Shown: positions 1 through 9,166, counted from the stretch's first letter. The stretch is DNA of 11,937 bases from Stephanodiscus triporus (GCA_036939755.1 JALLAZ010000803.1:1-11937); one strand, 5' to 3'. Program-made: numbers and translations. The notes: generated from the sequence alone by a model not told the origin.

Positions 1-2
1 CC

Positions 3-320
3 GAATTCGCGAGCATGCTCGCGGTGTTGGTCGTGGCCGAGTGGTCCTATCAGGATTGGGGCGAGCGCGTCCTGCCCTCGCTCGACGAAGACAAGGACGA
101 CGTCCCCTTCTGGTGCAGGGAGTGGGTCGAGCTGCACTCCGGTCCGTACTTCGGATCGGTGGTCACGTATCTCAGGGGGTTGCTCGACGACGAGGCAGCG
201 CGCCTATCGGCAACGTCCGACGGCGACGCTGCGCTCGAGCGAGCGGCGACGGCCTTCGCGAAGGCGCTCCAGTTAGAGCTGGACTTTTTCGAGCAAGCGT
301 ACGACGACGCTGGCAGCTGA
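3..320 (+). CDS. TenA/THI-4 family protein (thiamin salvage), C-terminal part
   Basis: This is the 3' end of a gene cut by the left edge; the reading frame is open from base 3 to a TGA at 318-320, about 105 residues. The visible part matches the C-terminal half of the TenA fold: a helix with the pattern AEWSYQDW, then FWCREWVELHSGPYF, and a final helix with LELDFFEQAY. In the family the last helix carries a conserved glutamate. TenA proteins hydrolyse amino-pyrimidine breakdown products of thiamin so that the pyrimidine can be salvaged. At the position of the active-site Cys of the bacterial TenA_C class the sequence reads V-A-E-W-S-Y, with no Cys and a Glu nearby. This resembles the plant-type TenA_E class (inference from alignment by eye). 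The N-terminal half, including the substrate-binding Asp, lies outside the window. The ATG at 15 is internal, not the true start. Confidence 0.75.
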   Translation, partial: EFASMLAVLVVAEWSYQDWGERVLPSLDEDKDDVPFWCREWVELHSGPYFGSVVTYLRGLLDDEAARLSATSDGDAALERAATAFAKALQLELDFFEQAYDDAGS

Positions 321-822
321 GGATGAACGAGGAGAATGGGGAAAGTGTTTTCGGAGCTAGAGGTGCCCCGGTGCGCCTCGATTGCCTTCGCTGTGAACTC
401 GAATAAAACACAGCCTCGATCGATGTTGATGATTGGTGCTCCGAGTAGGTCGGCGCGTTCGTGCGGAGGGGGGCGCCATGGCATTGCGTGTTGAATGGCA
501 ACATTGTGTTGCAAGACCCACTGCCGTGCGTGTGCAGTTATGGTTTTTGACAGCACGGAGGTGATGATTGGGATAAGTTAAAAAGTCACACGAATATTTA
601 ATCTTAAGTCATAGCTGGCAGTTGTCACCCTTCCGTAGCAATTGAAGATTATCATTGTTTGCTCCTCACGGAGGGTTGTCGTGCAAAAATCTATGCATGT
701 CAGATACTCAAAACCAGGTCCAAATGATGTTGTGTATCTGATGAACGATCGAAAGGGAACGGGAGTTGCTAATGCATGCCTTGTTTGGTGCCAGAGTGCA
801 ATTCACAACAGAGTGATTGGCA
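321..822. other. Convergent intergenic region (TenA end / BTB end)
   Basis: About 500 bases separate the stop codons of two convergent genes. The region is more AT-rich than the neighbouring coding DNA. It holds only short open frames with no family signature, including one of 81 codons at 642-887 that runs into the 3' end of the BTB gene on the other strand. It presumably contains the two 3' UTRs and poly(A) sites. I saw no RNA gene or repeat in it. Confidence 0.5.
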
Positions 823-2010
823 TTATTCGCTCTGGTGCGCCAACGGAAGGGGACGAGAAAATACTTGAATGTCACTGTTTGAACTGAAACCGTGAGATAA
901 TAAATCTATGAACCAGCGCCGGATTATTTCGCTTTCGAGGACCCACGTCTCAGGGGTGATGAAGTTGTGTTTCATAAGCCAATGATAAAGACTATCCCCA
1001 TCTTCTTCTTCATTCTCTCGTATGGTCGCCTCAAAGTAAGGATTGTAAATGTTATTGACCTCGTTGACTGTTCCATTAGCACCGCCAATGAATTCAGCAG
1101 GTGCGATTATATATGCCGCTGAATCTTCATCAGCATTCGATATATACACCGCGAACTGTTTGGCAGAATTCGCCCGCCTCTTGTCCATTTCATCATGGGT
1201 TGGGATGAAAATGGCGGTTGCGTTGCCAGTACGTATTGCAGAATGTCTTCTACGAGAGAATGACATCCGAACTTCTCCGGTGTATTCGCCGTCATCGTTT
1301 AACGTACGACCGGTCGACGTAAACCCGTCTGCTTGGAGGCCATTACATGCGCCAAATATACCCAAGTCAACACCGCCACAAATAATTGTGTCTGGGACAG
1401 GAGAGCCATTCACTATTTGTTCTACGAAGACCCCGCCTTCTAAGAATACAGTAATAACTGCATAATCCATATCCGCGTTTGCATCGTCTTGTTTCAGAAA
1501 AAATGGGAAGAGACCATTCGACATGGCCTTCGAGATACCTCCGTGCATTTCATCGAACGCGGCGGCGACATCCTCGTCAGACTGCTCGGGGGAAAACGGT
1601 CCCTTGCCGATGTTGCAATACCAGCGAACCTTCGCCGCGAGGATCAATCTGTCCAATCCCAAAAACTCGGCGAGGATCAAAACGTCGATATCGACGTCGT
1701 CGACCTTGATCATCCCACGTCGCATGTATTGTAATAGTTTGCCGAACGCTACCGGATCCTGATCGAGAAAGACATCATCTTCTTCGCCATCATGGGCGGC
1801 AGATTCGCTCCATTCGCCGCGGAAAAGGGAGGCGAAGTAGGTCGAGTTCGTTGTCAGCGTCTTCGTCGCGGTTAGGAATTTGGTACCGCCGACGTCGACG
1901 ACGATGCGCCCCACGCCACCGCTGGACGACGACATGGTGGTTTCTTCTCTTTTCCGTTTGGTGCCGCCGACGTCGTCGACGACTATGCGCCCCGCGCCGC
2001 TTGACGACAT
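823..2010 (-). CDS. KCTD-type BTB/POZ (T1-like) domain protein
   Basis: A single-exon gene of 395 residues. Residues about 34-128 form a BTB domain of the potassium-channel tetramerisation (T1/KCTD) type: RIVVDVGGTKF, then TLTTNSTYFASLF, a VFLDQDP turn, LLQYMRRG, and the helix ILAEFLGLDRL. Such domains oligomerise and often serve as adaptors, for example for Cullin-3 ubiquitin ligases. No channel membrane segments follow, so this is not itself a channel. The C-terminal 265 residues are not recognised; they are probably soluble, with a beta-rich stretch around residues 180-240 and no clear motif. The first 25 residues (MSSSGAGRIVVDDVGGTK, then a basic stretch) are an imperfect copy of residues 26-44, so the ATG at 1935 (residue 26) is an alternative and possibly ancestral start. 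The gene is divergent from the hydroxylase gene and shares a 258-nt upstream region with it. The partner or substrate is unknown. Confidence 0.82.
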   Translation of the reverse strand: MSSSGAGRIVVDDVGGTKRKREETTMSSSSGGVGRIVVDVGGTKFLTATKTLTTNSTYFASLFRGEWSESAAHDGEEDDVFLDQDPVAFGKLLQYMRRGMIKVDDVDIDVLILAEFLGLDRLILAAKVRWYCNIGKGPFSPEQSDEDVAAAFDEMHGGISKAMSNGLFPFFLKQDDANADMDYAVITVFLEGGVFVEQIVNGSPVPDTIICGGVDLGIFGACNGLQADGFTSTGRTLNDDGEYTGEVRMSFSRRRHSAIRTGNATAIFIPTHDEMDKRRANSAKQFAVYISNADEDSAAYIIAPAEFIGGANGTVNEVNNIYNPYFEATIRENEEEDGDSLYHWLMKHNFITPETWVLESEIIRRWFIDLLSHGFSSNSDIQVFSRPLPLAHQSE

Positions 2011-2034
2011 GATGGTTGAGGTTTCCTCTCTTCA
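1879..2034 (-). repeat. Tandem duplication of the BTB gene start region (period 78 bp)
   Basis: Two imperfect copies, about 1879-1956 and 1957-2034, share the core TTTGGTRCCGCCGACGTCG (plus strand), the stretch encoding MSSS...GRIVVD.VGGTK, the start codon, and the purine-rich leader before the ATG. The copies differ by substitutions and in-frame 3-nt multiples, so the start codons are 75 nt apart. The former 5' leader of one copy is now translated as the linker RKREETT. Confidence 0.8.
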
Positions 2035-2268
2035 AGCGTAAAAAAGCGTAAAAAATTAAAAAAGGAAGTTCAAGATTCCAGTTTGCTCCGGACGCTCCCG
2101 CCATTGTGCGCTTATGAATTCCTCAGTGCGACAAAATTCTAACCCGAACACCAACACCAGTCGCGTCGGCCCGCGCGCCGGCCAACGGTTCAAACTCTTT
2201 TGTGTGCATGCATAACGTGTGTGCATGCTCTCCCGTGTTTGTCTTCGTCCCCCTCTATCAATTGCACG
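2011..2268. promoter_or_regulatory. Divergent (bidirectional) promoter region, BTB / prolyl 4-hydroxylase
   Basis: A 258-nt gap between two start codons on opposite strands, so it must hold the upstream elements of both genes. It contains an AT-rich stretch at about 2039-2062 and the 9-mer TCCCGCCAT at 2096-2104, which recurs in the other two divergent gaps of this window. No TATA box is obvious for either gene. Confidence 0.5.
2096..2104 (-). promoter_or_regulatory. Shared promoter motif ATGGCGGGA, copy 1
   Basis: Reads TCCCGCCAT on the plus strand and ATGGCGGGA in the direction of the BTB gene, 86 nt upstream of its first ATG. The same 9-mer is present at 5854 and 10535 in the same orientation. 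The role as a cis element is inferred from recurrence and position. It resembles the animal YY1 core (ATGGCGGC) and the E2F core (TCCCGCC), but no diatom factor is known to me. Confidence 0.5.
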
Positions 2269-4241
2269 ATGAGATTCTTGGTCGAAATACTCATAATAAT
2301 CGCCGCAACGTCCACGACTCGTCACGTCATCGGCATCGACGTCATCGCGAACGACGTCACGACGCGGGGGTCGTGCGCGGCGACCGACGCCGACGGCTCG
2401 TGCATCGATGATGCTTACCCGAGCGTCGTCGTCCCCCCGTCCGACGACGAGATATCGGCCGGCGGCGGAGGCGTATTCGGCGGTGATGGTGGGGAGGAGG
2501 ACGAAGAGGAGGACGAAGACGAGGAGGAGGATGAAGAGGACGAGGGCGAGGAAGCGTGGGAGAAAAATCCCAGCGTCTCGATCCATCGTCAGAACCCCGC
2601 GTGTGCGGACAAGGACGAGAAATGCGCCTCGTACGCCTCGTCGGGGGCGTGCGCGTCCAACCCGGGATACATGACCCACAACTGCGCATCAACTTGCGGT
2701 ACGTGCGATATGGTCATCCATGCCGCCACGGTGGCGAAATTCGCCGTCGACGCCGACAAGGACGTCGTCGCGAGGCCGTGCACGGACGGCGAATACGAAT
2801 GCGTGGAGTGGGCGGGTATGGGGGAGTGCGAGAACAATCCGAGGTGAGATGGGCTTCTGCTGCGGGATTTCCCCCACCCCCCTGCGACTCCGCGCCTGCT
2901 CATATAACAACATACCTCTTCCTCTCTCTCTCGATTCCGCACAACACCACGCCCTTTTTTACGTGATTGGGCAGATACATGAAAGAATCTTGCCGTTTGT
3001 CTTGCATGGTGTGCCACGAGGGGACGTGAGTGACCGAAGGATACGTTATTTCTAATTTGTTTATGTATACTCTTCGGCGGCATAATTCATCTTTGTCATG
3101 TCCGTCCATTCGTCAGCAACATATTCGGGATCGGACAGCGCATCGGCAGCGAGGCAACCAGGTCCCTCATTGAGAAATCCATCGAGTACATGCAGACCGT
3201 GTGGACGGACGATAAATTCCTTAGCGTCCGTGACAATTGCAGAAATCTGCACGAGGAGTGAGCTACTTTAATGCTTTTGTTAGACACTCGAATCAGCATT
3301 CGTGACTTCATTCTAAAAAATATCCGTTCACTCGCAAATTAATCAGCTGTACCTTCTGGGCCTCCACTGGTGAATGCGAGAAGAACCCACTGTACATGCA
3401 GCTCAAATGTGCCCCAGCTTGCTTTTCTTGCGACAAAATGGACATTCGCAATCGTTGTCCCATCGAACCCGGCAACGAAGTTATTTGGAATGCCGGAGAC
3501 CTCAACACTTTGATGGAGAGGATAGTAGACGATGCCGACGGATCGGGTGATTACAAGCGGTACAACCCCACGGCGCTCTCGCGGCCGAAACTGAAACGAG
3601 ACGGATCACCCGCTCCTGGCGTGGAGAAGGACGGACCATGGGTCGTAGTCCTTGAGAACTTCGTCACGGCCGAGGAGGCCGATCGCATTGTGGAGCTCGG
3701 GAAGATTCAGGGATACGAACGCAGCGCTGACGTGGGCCAGGTGAAGCCCGACGGCTCGCATGGTAGCCACGTGAGCGAATCTCGTACTTCGCATAATACG
3801 TGGTGCAAAGAGGGGTGCTTTGATGATCCGACAGTGGCGCCTGTTGTCGATAGGATAGCAAATACAACGGGGACGCAGGTGGAGAATGCAGAGTACTTGC
3901 AATTGTTGCAGTACGAACCCGGTCAATACTATCGACAGCACCATGACTATATTGAACACCACAAAAGATTGCCCTGCGGAGTCCGAATTCTGACTCTGTT
4001 TATCTACCTCAATGACGTTGAGGAAGGTGGTGGAACCCATTTTCCTCTTCTCGACATCACCGTGCAGCCGAAGAAGGGCAACGCGGTGCTCTGGCCGAGT
4101 GTGAAGGATGAAGCTCCCGAAGACAAGGATGGTCGGACGGGTCACGAGGCCCTGCCAGTGTTGAAGGGCGTGAAGTACGGCGCTAATGCTTGGATCCACA
4201 ATCGTGATTACAAGAAGGCGTACAAAAACAACTGTCAATGA
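2269..4241 (+). CDS. Secreted three-ShKT-domain prolyl 4-hydroxylase (2OG-Fe(II) oxygenase)
   Basis: Four-exon model: 2269-2843, 2975-3025, 3117-3257, 3347-4241; all junctions are GT-AG and all introns are phase 2; 553 residues. It begins with a hydrophobic signal peptide or anchor (MRFLVEILIIIAAT), then a strongly acidic Glu/Asp tract (about 76-98). Three ShKT domains follow at C112-C146, C171-C205 and C250-C284. The catalytic domain (about 350-553) shows the iron ligands H454-x-D456 (QYYRQHHDY) and H522, the 2-oxoglutarate-binding K532 (GVKYGANAWIH), and the SRTSHNTWC and GGGTHFP motifs. Such enzymes hydroxylate peptidyl proline in the secretory pathway, using 2-oxoglutarate and O2. ShKT domains are cysteine-rich modules often fused to plant and algal P4Hs. 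An in-frame ATG at 2200 is possible but would bury the signal peptide. No KDEL-type retention tail is seen; the protein ends KNNCQ. Substrates could be cell-wall or extracellular-matrix proteins (inference). Confidence 0.88.
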
Positions 4242-4558
4242 TTGAGTCAGTTTCCTCTTCATCGGCGATTATTTTGGAGTCTCTGTGGTGAATTTGTTGA
4301 AAATAATCTACCAGGCTTTAATTTTGTTTGTGCGTTTAACCCAGTTCATCGTTCGGCTTCAATTCATTGGATTTGACGATTTCAAACCACACGTTAAGAA
4401 TGATAAGTCAATTTTGGGGGCGTCCCATCAAAACGATTAAAACACCAAGCTTATTGATATTTAGCAAGAATTTTCACCAGGCATCGGGTCACCGCCACCG
4501 ATCATGCCGAACCATCCATCCGACATCGCGATACCCTCTCCCTTCCACTTCTACCCCG
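4242..4558. other. Convergent intergenic region (hydroxylase end / TOM40 end)
   Basis: About 317 bases between two stop codons facing each other. The first 200 bases are AT-rich with T-rich stretches that suit 3' UTR and cleavage signals. I saw no gene, RNA fold or repeat here. The long plus-strand open frame entering from the right is antisense to TOM40 and is not supported as a gene. Confidence 0.5.
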
Positions 4559-5569
4559 TCAACTGCCGATGTTCAACCCGTACCCGAACCTCATCAGGCT
4601 CTTCCCGTGGTCCAACTCCGCCGTGAAGTTCAAGGACGGACTCCCCGGCTCCCTCCCGAGCTTGGTCTCGAGGACGCTCTGTACCCGTCCCGTCCCGTCC
4701 ACGCAAACGTTCATCTTGCTCCTCGTGAGGTTGAACTCCGCGCCCGCCATCACCTGCGATTCGAGCGTGATCGGGGAGCACTCCAGCGCCACCCCCACGT
4801 TGACCCTCGACGGCGTCACCGCCCTCTTGTAGTTGACGCTCAGCATGCCCTGTCCGGCGTTGTAGGTCGCGGCCAAGTACGACGACGGCCCACCCCCCGG
4901 GACGGGCGCGGCGTCGCCCTCGCCGTCGTCGACGCTGCCCTGGAAGGAAAGCTTCGCGGTGTAGCTGCTCAGCATGTTCCCGTTCGCGCCGATGTACATC
5001 CCCTCGGCGCCGAGCGCGAGCCTCGGGCTCACGGCCTGGTAGTAGTTGCAACCGAAGACGTTGCCCCCCCCCATGCTGCCGTACTTGAGGTTGGCGGTCC
5101 ACGTCATCGCGCTCAGGTCGAGCTCGCCGAGGAGCTGATCGTTCGATCCCTCCGCGCTCGTGCCCACCTGCAATTTCGCCATCGCCGCCCCCCCCAACAC
5201 GGACCGATGGATCCTGCCGTCGACGGTACCTCGCTCGGGATCGACCCTCGCCATCATGAACCCCTCCTCGTCGTTCATCTGCGCGGTGAAGCCGTAGCTC
5301 GAATTTCTGGAATCCGGAAGCATCGACGTGCCGAGGTGGAAGGAGTGCACCACCGAGAAGTAGGGCGACAGCTGCTTCGAAACGTCGATGCGCACGCCGT
5401 CGTAGGTGTCGAGGGAGGTCAGCCGACGTACGTCCCACGTCGCGGCCTCGAGCGGACCCGGATTCGGACAGGAGGAAACCATGGACGCGGCCTTGGCGAT
5501 GTCGTCGTCGACGTCGCCCGGGGGGGGGGCGGGCGGCGCGACGACGGCGGCGGGCGCCGCGGACGACCC

Positions 5570-5602
<33 letters not shown>

Positions 5603-5761
5603 CGGAGGAGGCGGCGGCGGGGGGGAGGGGGGGGAGGATTTGGAGGCGGCGGCGGTCGTCGTCTCTCCGCCGCCGCCAGTCAGCGGGGGGAGCGGGGGCG
5701 GCGCGAGCGGGGGGGCATCGCATCGAGTGCGGAATAGCGGAAATATCGACGGGATGTTCAT
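4559..5761 (-). CDS. TOM40: Mitochondrial import receptor subunit TOM40
   Basis: A single-exon gene of 400 residues. TOM40 is the beta-barrel pore of the mitochondrial outer-membrane translocase, through which nearly all imported precursors pass. The barrel begins at about residue 100 with the family signature: NPGPLEAA, then LDTYDGVRIDVSKQLSPYF and VVHSFHLGTSM. Alternating beta-strand segments run to the C-terminus. The last strand ends RFGYGLNI (residues 391-398), which fits the outer-membrane beta-signal pattern (polar-hydrophobic-Gly-x-x-hydrophobic-x-hydrophobic). The N-terminal 95 residues are low complexity, with Pro runs and a 10-Ser run (55-64) encoded by a TCG repeat. I chose the ATG at 5761 (MNIPSIFPLF, context CACC-ATG). 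The frame is open 13 codons further to 5800, but that codon is TTG. The gene diverges from the transporter gene. Confidence 0.88.
5571..5600 (-). repeat. (GAC)10 microsatellite inside TOM40
   Basis: Ten perfect GAC units on the plus strand. Read in the gene's direction and frame they are TCG codons, giving the poly-Ser run of TOM40. Adjacent GGC/GGG-rich DNA gives poly-Pro. The tract is likely to vary in length between alleles. Confidence 0.9.
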
Positions 5762-6144
5762 GGTGGTGTGTGGGCGTTGCTCGTTAAAGTGAACCCACAA
5801 GCAAGTGCCCGGTGCGCGCGCGGCCGGCGCGCCAGTCGGATGGAGGAGGTTGTTCCCGCCATGTTCACGAAGAAGTTGGATCGGACAGACCGCGCGCAGC
5901 CGATTTGGGGGGAGTGAGCTCCCCCCCCCCCGCCCAACGAACCTCGGTCCTCAGGACACGACACCTCCTCGGTATCGTACGACGTACACCTGCAAAAGAA
6001 AAAACGAAAACGGCCTATCCTGACAGCCGGGCCGCCAATACACACACACCATGGCGGCGGGGGACGCCAACCCCGAATCGATCGCACACAGAGAGAGATA
6101 GAACGGACGACTTCCCCGACGCCCACGCCGATGAGGAGAAGACA
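5762..6144. promoter_or_regulatory. Divergent promoter region, TOM40 / MFS transporter
   Basis: A 383-nt gap between divergent start codons. It holds the shared 9-mer at 5854-5862, a perfect GC-rich hairpin at 5907-5926 followed by a C-run, and a short (CA)n tract at about 6040-6050 in the likely transporter leader. The plus-strand frame upstream of 6145 stays open but has no domain content. No TATA box is evident. Confidence 0.5.
5854..5862 (-). promoter_or_regulatory. Shared promoter motif ATGGCGGGA, copy 2
   Basis: Same 9-mer and orientation as the copies at 2096 and 10535, 93 nt upstream of the TOM40 ATG. The ATG inside it is out of frame with TOM40 and could act as an upstream start codon if it is transcribed. 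A DNA-level element is the simpler reading. Confidence 0.5.
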
Positions 6145-8478
6145 ATGAGCACGAATCCCATATCGCCATCTTCCGCCGCTCGGAGGCACGCGAACGACCT
6201 CGGATCCCCGCCCCACCATTACGGCACGTACGGAGTATCGTCGCTCGACGTCGAATCGACCGCCGCGACGCCGCCCTCGCGATCGTACGCCGACGGCGCC
6301 CCTTCCCCGTCCGTCGAATCGCGATCGCCCCCCTCCCCGACGACGACGACGACGACGACGACGACGGGGCGTGCATCGTCGTCCGTCGCGATGGACGGGA
6401 ACGAATCCGCGCTGCGTTTCTTGTTACTTCCGAGGCAGGTTGGCATAGTCCTGCTCCTCGAGTTTCTGAACTCCTTCCGTTCCTTCGGCCTTAGGTTCGT
6501 CCTGTACAACTACATCACGAACGAGTTCGGGGTCGGCGATGCCCAGGCCGGGGTGTTGTTGGGGGTGAAAGGATTCGTGGACATCGGTGAGCAGAGCCAC
6601 GTACAAAAGCAGGAATGGGCATTTTTTTCAGTTACTTTTACTCCATGTTTTACGATTGGATGCTTTCGCTGACTTTTAGTTGGTGTTAATCTCCTCATGT
6701 CGGATGCTCCAGCCTTCGGTCTTGTTGGTTCTATTCTGGTCGACATATACGGAGTGAGGAGAGTGTCCATGGTATCGCTATCGGTGGCCATGGTGGGTAG
6801 AACCCTGATCGCCTTCGGACGGACGAAAGGGGCACTGTATCTTACCCTTTATTTCTTCTCGCCGTGCGGTGACGCGTTATTGAGCATCGGGCTGTACAAA
6901 GTCGCGCTGAAAAAATTAACAACCCCGTTGACGAGGCCACTCGGGTTCGCGCTGAGTTACAGCATCTTCAATTTGGCCGGGGCATTTTCGCTCGTACTTA
7001 TTGATTTATTCAGGAGCAGTCTAAAGGACGTGAATATTGAAATGAAATTTGTGGCTGGCGTGTATACTCCCACGAGACAATTCGTTGTGGTTACGTGGAT
7101 GATTTTGCTATTGACTTGGATCATCGCCTACTGTTTCCTCGAAGATTTGACGGTGATCGACACTTATGATCCAGAGGATGATTGTATCATTCAGCATCAA
7201 AGCATGGGGGACACGCAAGAGTCCTTGGCGCCGGCCGAGCCTATGGTAAGACCGCGCCTTTTGAGATGTTGGTTTCCAAATCAATACCAATCACCTCGTC
7301 TTGAAGAAAACGAAACAAATAATAACCAAGCGGCAATCGGTGGGGCTGAAACAGTGCGAAATTTTCATTTCCCCCACTACAAAATGTACAAAACACAATA
7401 CGCAAACACAAGAGGTGGCACATCTCTTCGATCTGGCGTGATAACATTTTTTAATCAGGTTATTGTTATTCTTCGCATGAGAGCTACATGGAGGGTGATG
7501 GTGTTTGGGCTTGCAACATCTTCGATTGCCATGAATTGGACAGCGTCGGAGTTAATATTACCTGCATTTCTTGAACGTCGGTTTGGCGAGTCTACACCTA
7601 TTTACATCATTCAGAGCATCAATCTCTTTGGATGCCTAATTCTACCACCCCTGGTGGGCGCATACACAAGTGGAAGAGAAGACTTTTCTGTGTTTATGCC
7701 AGGTAAGTTGACCTGAGGAATACTTACTGAAACTGGACAAATATTCACTAATAAGTCCTCGAACAATATGTTTGACATCCCTCACTGCATCGTGCTGCTA
7801 AAAGGACTCTGGGTCATGGCTATCTCGCCAATATTTATCGCCATGTCTCCGAATGTGATTGGAGCTTGTGCGTGGCAAGTGGTCATGACTGTTGGAGAGG
7901 TCTTTTGGAGTCCCCGTCAAGGTTCCTGGACAGCTTCATTGGCCCCGACTGGGTCTGAGGGATTGTTTTTTGCTGTTAGTTCTGCGAGGAACGTTTTTGG
8001 TCCATTGACAGATTTCATCATGGGTGCGATAAACGAGAAATACAATTCTAATTGTCCAGAATGCAGGGACCAGTACGGGCATTTCTGTCAAAATCTTTCC
8101 AGCGACGAAAATCTTCAATGTGCGTCCGTGCAGGAGAGCTGTAACTTATTCCTCGAAAATAATCAGCAGTCATGCCCAGGTACATGCCTCCAATGTCCTT
8201 ATTGGGAGCCAAATGATCCATCAATCTGCTGGTATCTCCTCCTTCTTGTTTCTATCGTTTCACCACTATGCGTCTGGTTCTTCCTTCCATTTCTGCGTGG
8301 GAATCATAGTCGAAACGACAAGTGTTACGGGCTGTTCTCTTGCAACAAAAATCGATTCTCTGGTATATACGGTGCGCTGCATGATGAGGATGTTGATGGT
8401 TGCCAATCATATGGGCACGTCAGCGATTATGAGTATAAACGCAAAATTTCTGTTGGTGACGATGTTGAGTTGACGTAA
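6145..8478 (+). CDS. Major facilitator superfamily transporter with Cys-rich loop
   Basis: Three-exon model: 6145-6586, 6680-7702, 7805-8478; 712 residues; both introns are GT-AG and phase 1. The first 90 residues are Ser/Pro/Thr-rich, with a 9-Thr run at about 66-74, and are probably cytosolic. About twelve hydrophobic segments follow. Motif A of the superfamily is seen in loop 2-3 as GSILVDIYGVRR (G164-R175). A long hydrophilic loop at about 302-418 separates the two halves. A GEVFWSPRQ motif lies in the C-terminal half. Between the last two segments is a loop with eight cysteines (572, 575, 583, 594, 601, 612, 616, 619) and an NLS glycosylation sequon at 585. The substrate cannot be told; POT-like features are weak. 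The second intron is the least certain: its donor GTAAGT is strong, but only the acceptor at 7803-7804 restores the frame (FMPG-LWVMAISP). The 5' exon is GC-rich, while exons 2 and 3 are clearly more AT-rich. Confidence 0.8.
6338..6366 (+). repeat. (CGA/ACG)n microsatellite in transporter exon 1
   Basis: About nine to ten perfect units just after CTCCC. In the transporter frame they read ACG and give a 9-Thr run in the N-terminal tail. It is the same repeat family as in TOM40, but in a different frame and strand. Confidence 0.85.
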
Positions 8479-8720
8479 TGACATATTCATGATAAAGCAG
8501 CGAAGGAGCTGCGCGGGAGTAGTAATCATTATCACCTGTTTTTGATTATCTCTCCCAATTCACAAGCGATGTTCACCGAATCGATCTTCTTTGTGTTTCC
8601 GATCAATGGCAACTTATAATTAACGGATCGGTTGTACCTAACTCACATCACCTTCGCCCCCGATATTGGCCATTTGCGGTGTGCTGCTTTGTGTTTGGTG
8701 ATACTGTTAGCACTGCAAGT
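8479..8720. other. Convergent intergenic region (transporter end / kinase end)
   Basis: About 240 bases between facing stop codons. AT-rich, with no recognisable gene, RNA or repeat; it probably holds overlapping or adjacent 3' UTRs. Confidence 0.45.
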
Positions 8721-9166
8721 TCACTTCTGTTTGGAATCAAGAGTCCTCTTCAAATTCTCAAAGTCACGCCTGGCGGAGCCGATGTAGCCACCGCCGAACA
8801 GGTTGTAGTGGTTCAGCTAGGCAACAAACAATGCAAAAATTGTTAGGACGAAATATAACAAGAGAGGTGGACGGGCAAGAACATCACCGCCTGTGTCTCA
8901 CCTGATGATAGGCATCGTACAATGGTTTTCGGTCGAGGAATCCCTCGTCTTGGGGTATGAGCGATCGGTAGCCCTCCCAAAACCGAGGTCCGAATCCCGC
9001 GCACCAAGACATCTTTTGGCAGAAGGACAGAAACAATCAAGAGGAATAGGGCGCGAAAAGATACGAGGCATATTGTAAATACATATCGTACAATAAAATC
9101 GAAGAAGTAAAATCAAAATGCATTCCGAGCGAAGAAAAGGGATGCGAATGCGGGATCGGAAGAAAA

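Noticed and set aside
1790..2104. Minus-strand frame beginning at the ATG inside the shared promoter motif
   Set aside because: It runs through the BTB gene in another frame with Arg/His-rich sequence. The equivalent ATGs at the other two motif copies give unrelated or very short frames, so the motif is better read as a DNA element.
2200..2268. Upstream in-frame ATG for the hydroxylase
   Set aside because: It would place 23 residues before a clear signal peptide. Starting at 2269 gives a standard secreted N-terminus.
4367..5737. Long plus-strand open frame of 456 codons
   Set aside because: It lies wholly antisense to TOM40, is dominated by Arg/His/Pro/Gly runs mirroring GC-rich repeats, and has no domain. 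TOM40 on the other strand is clearly real.
5762..5800. Longer TOM40 N-terminus starting at 5800
   Set aside because: The codon at 5800 is TTG. The first ATG in this frame is at 5761 and has a good context.
5812..6144. N-terminal extension of the transporter upstream of 6145
   Set aside because: The frame is open, but the sequence has no domain character, overlaps the promoter region, and the ATG at 6145 has a favourable A at -3.
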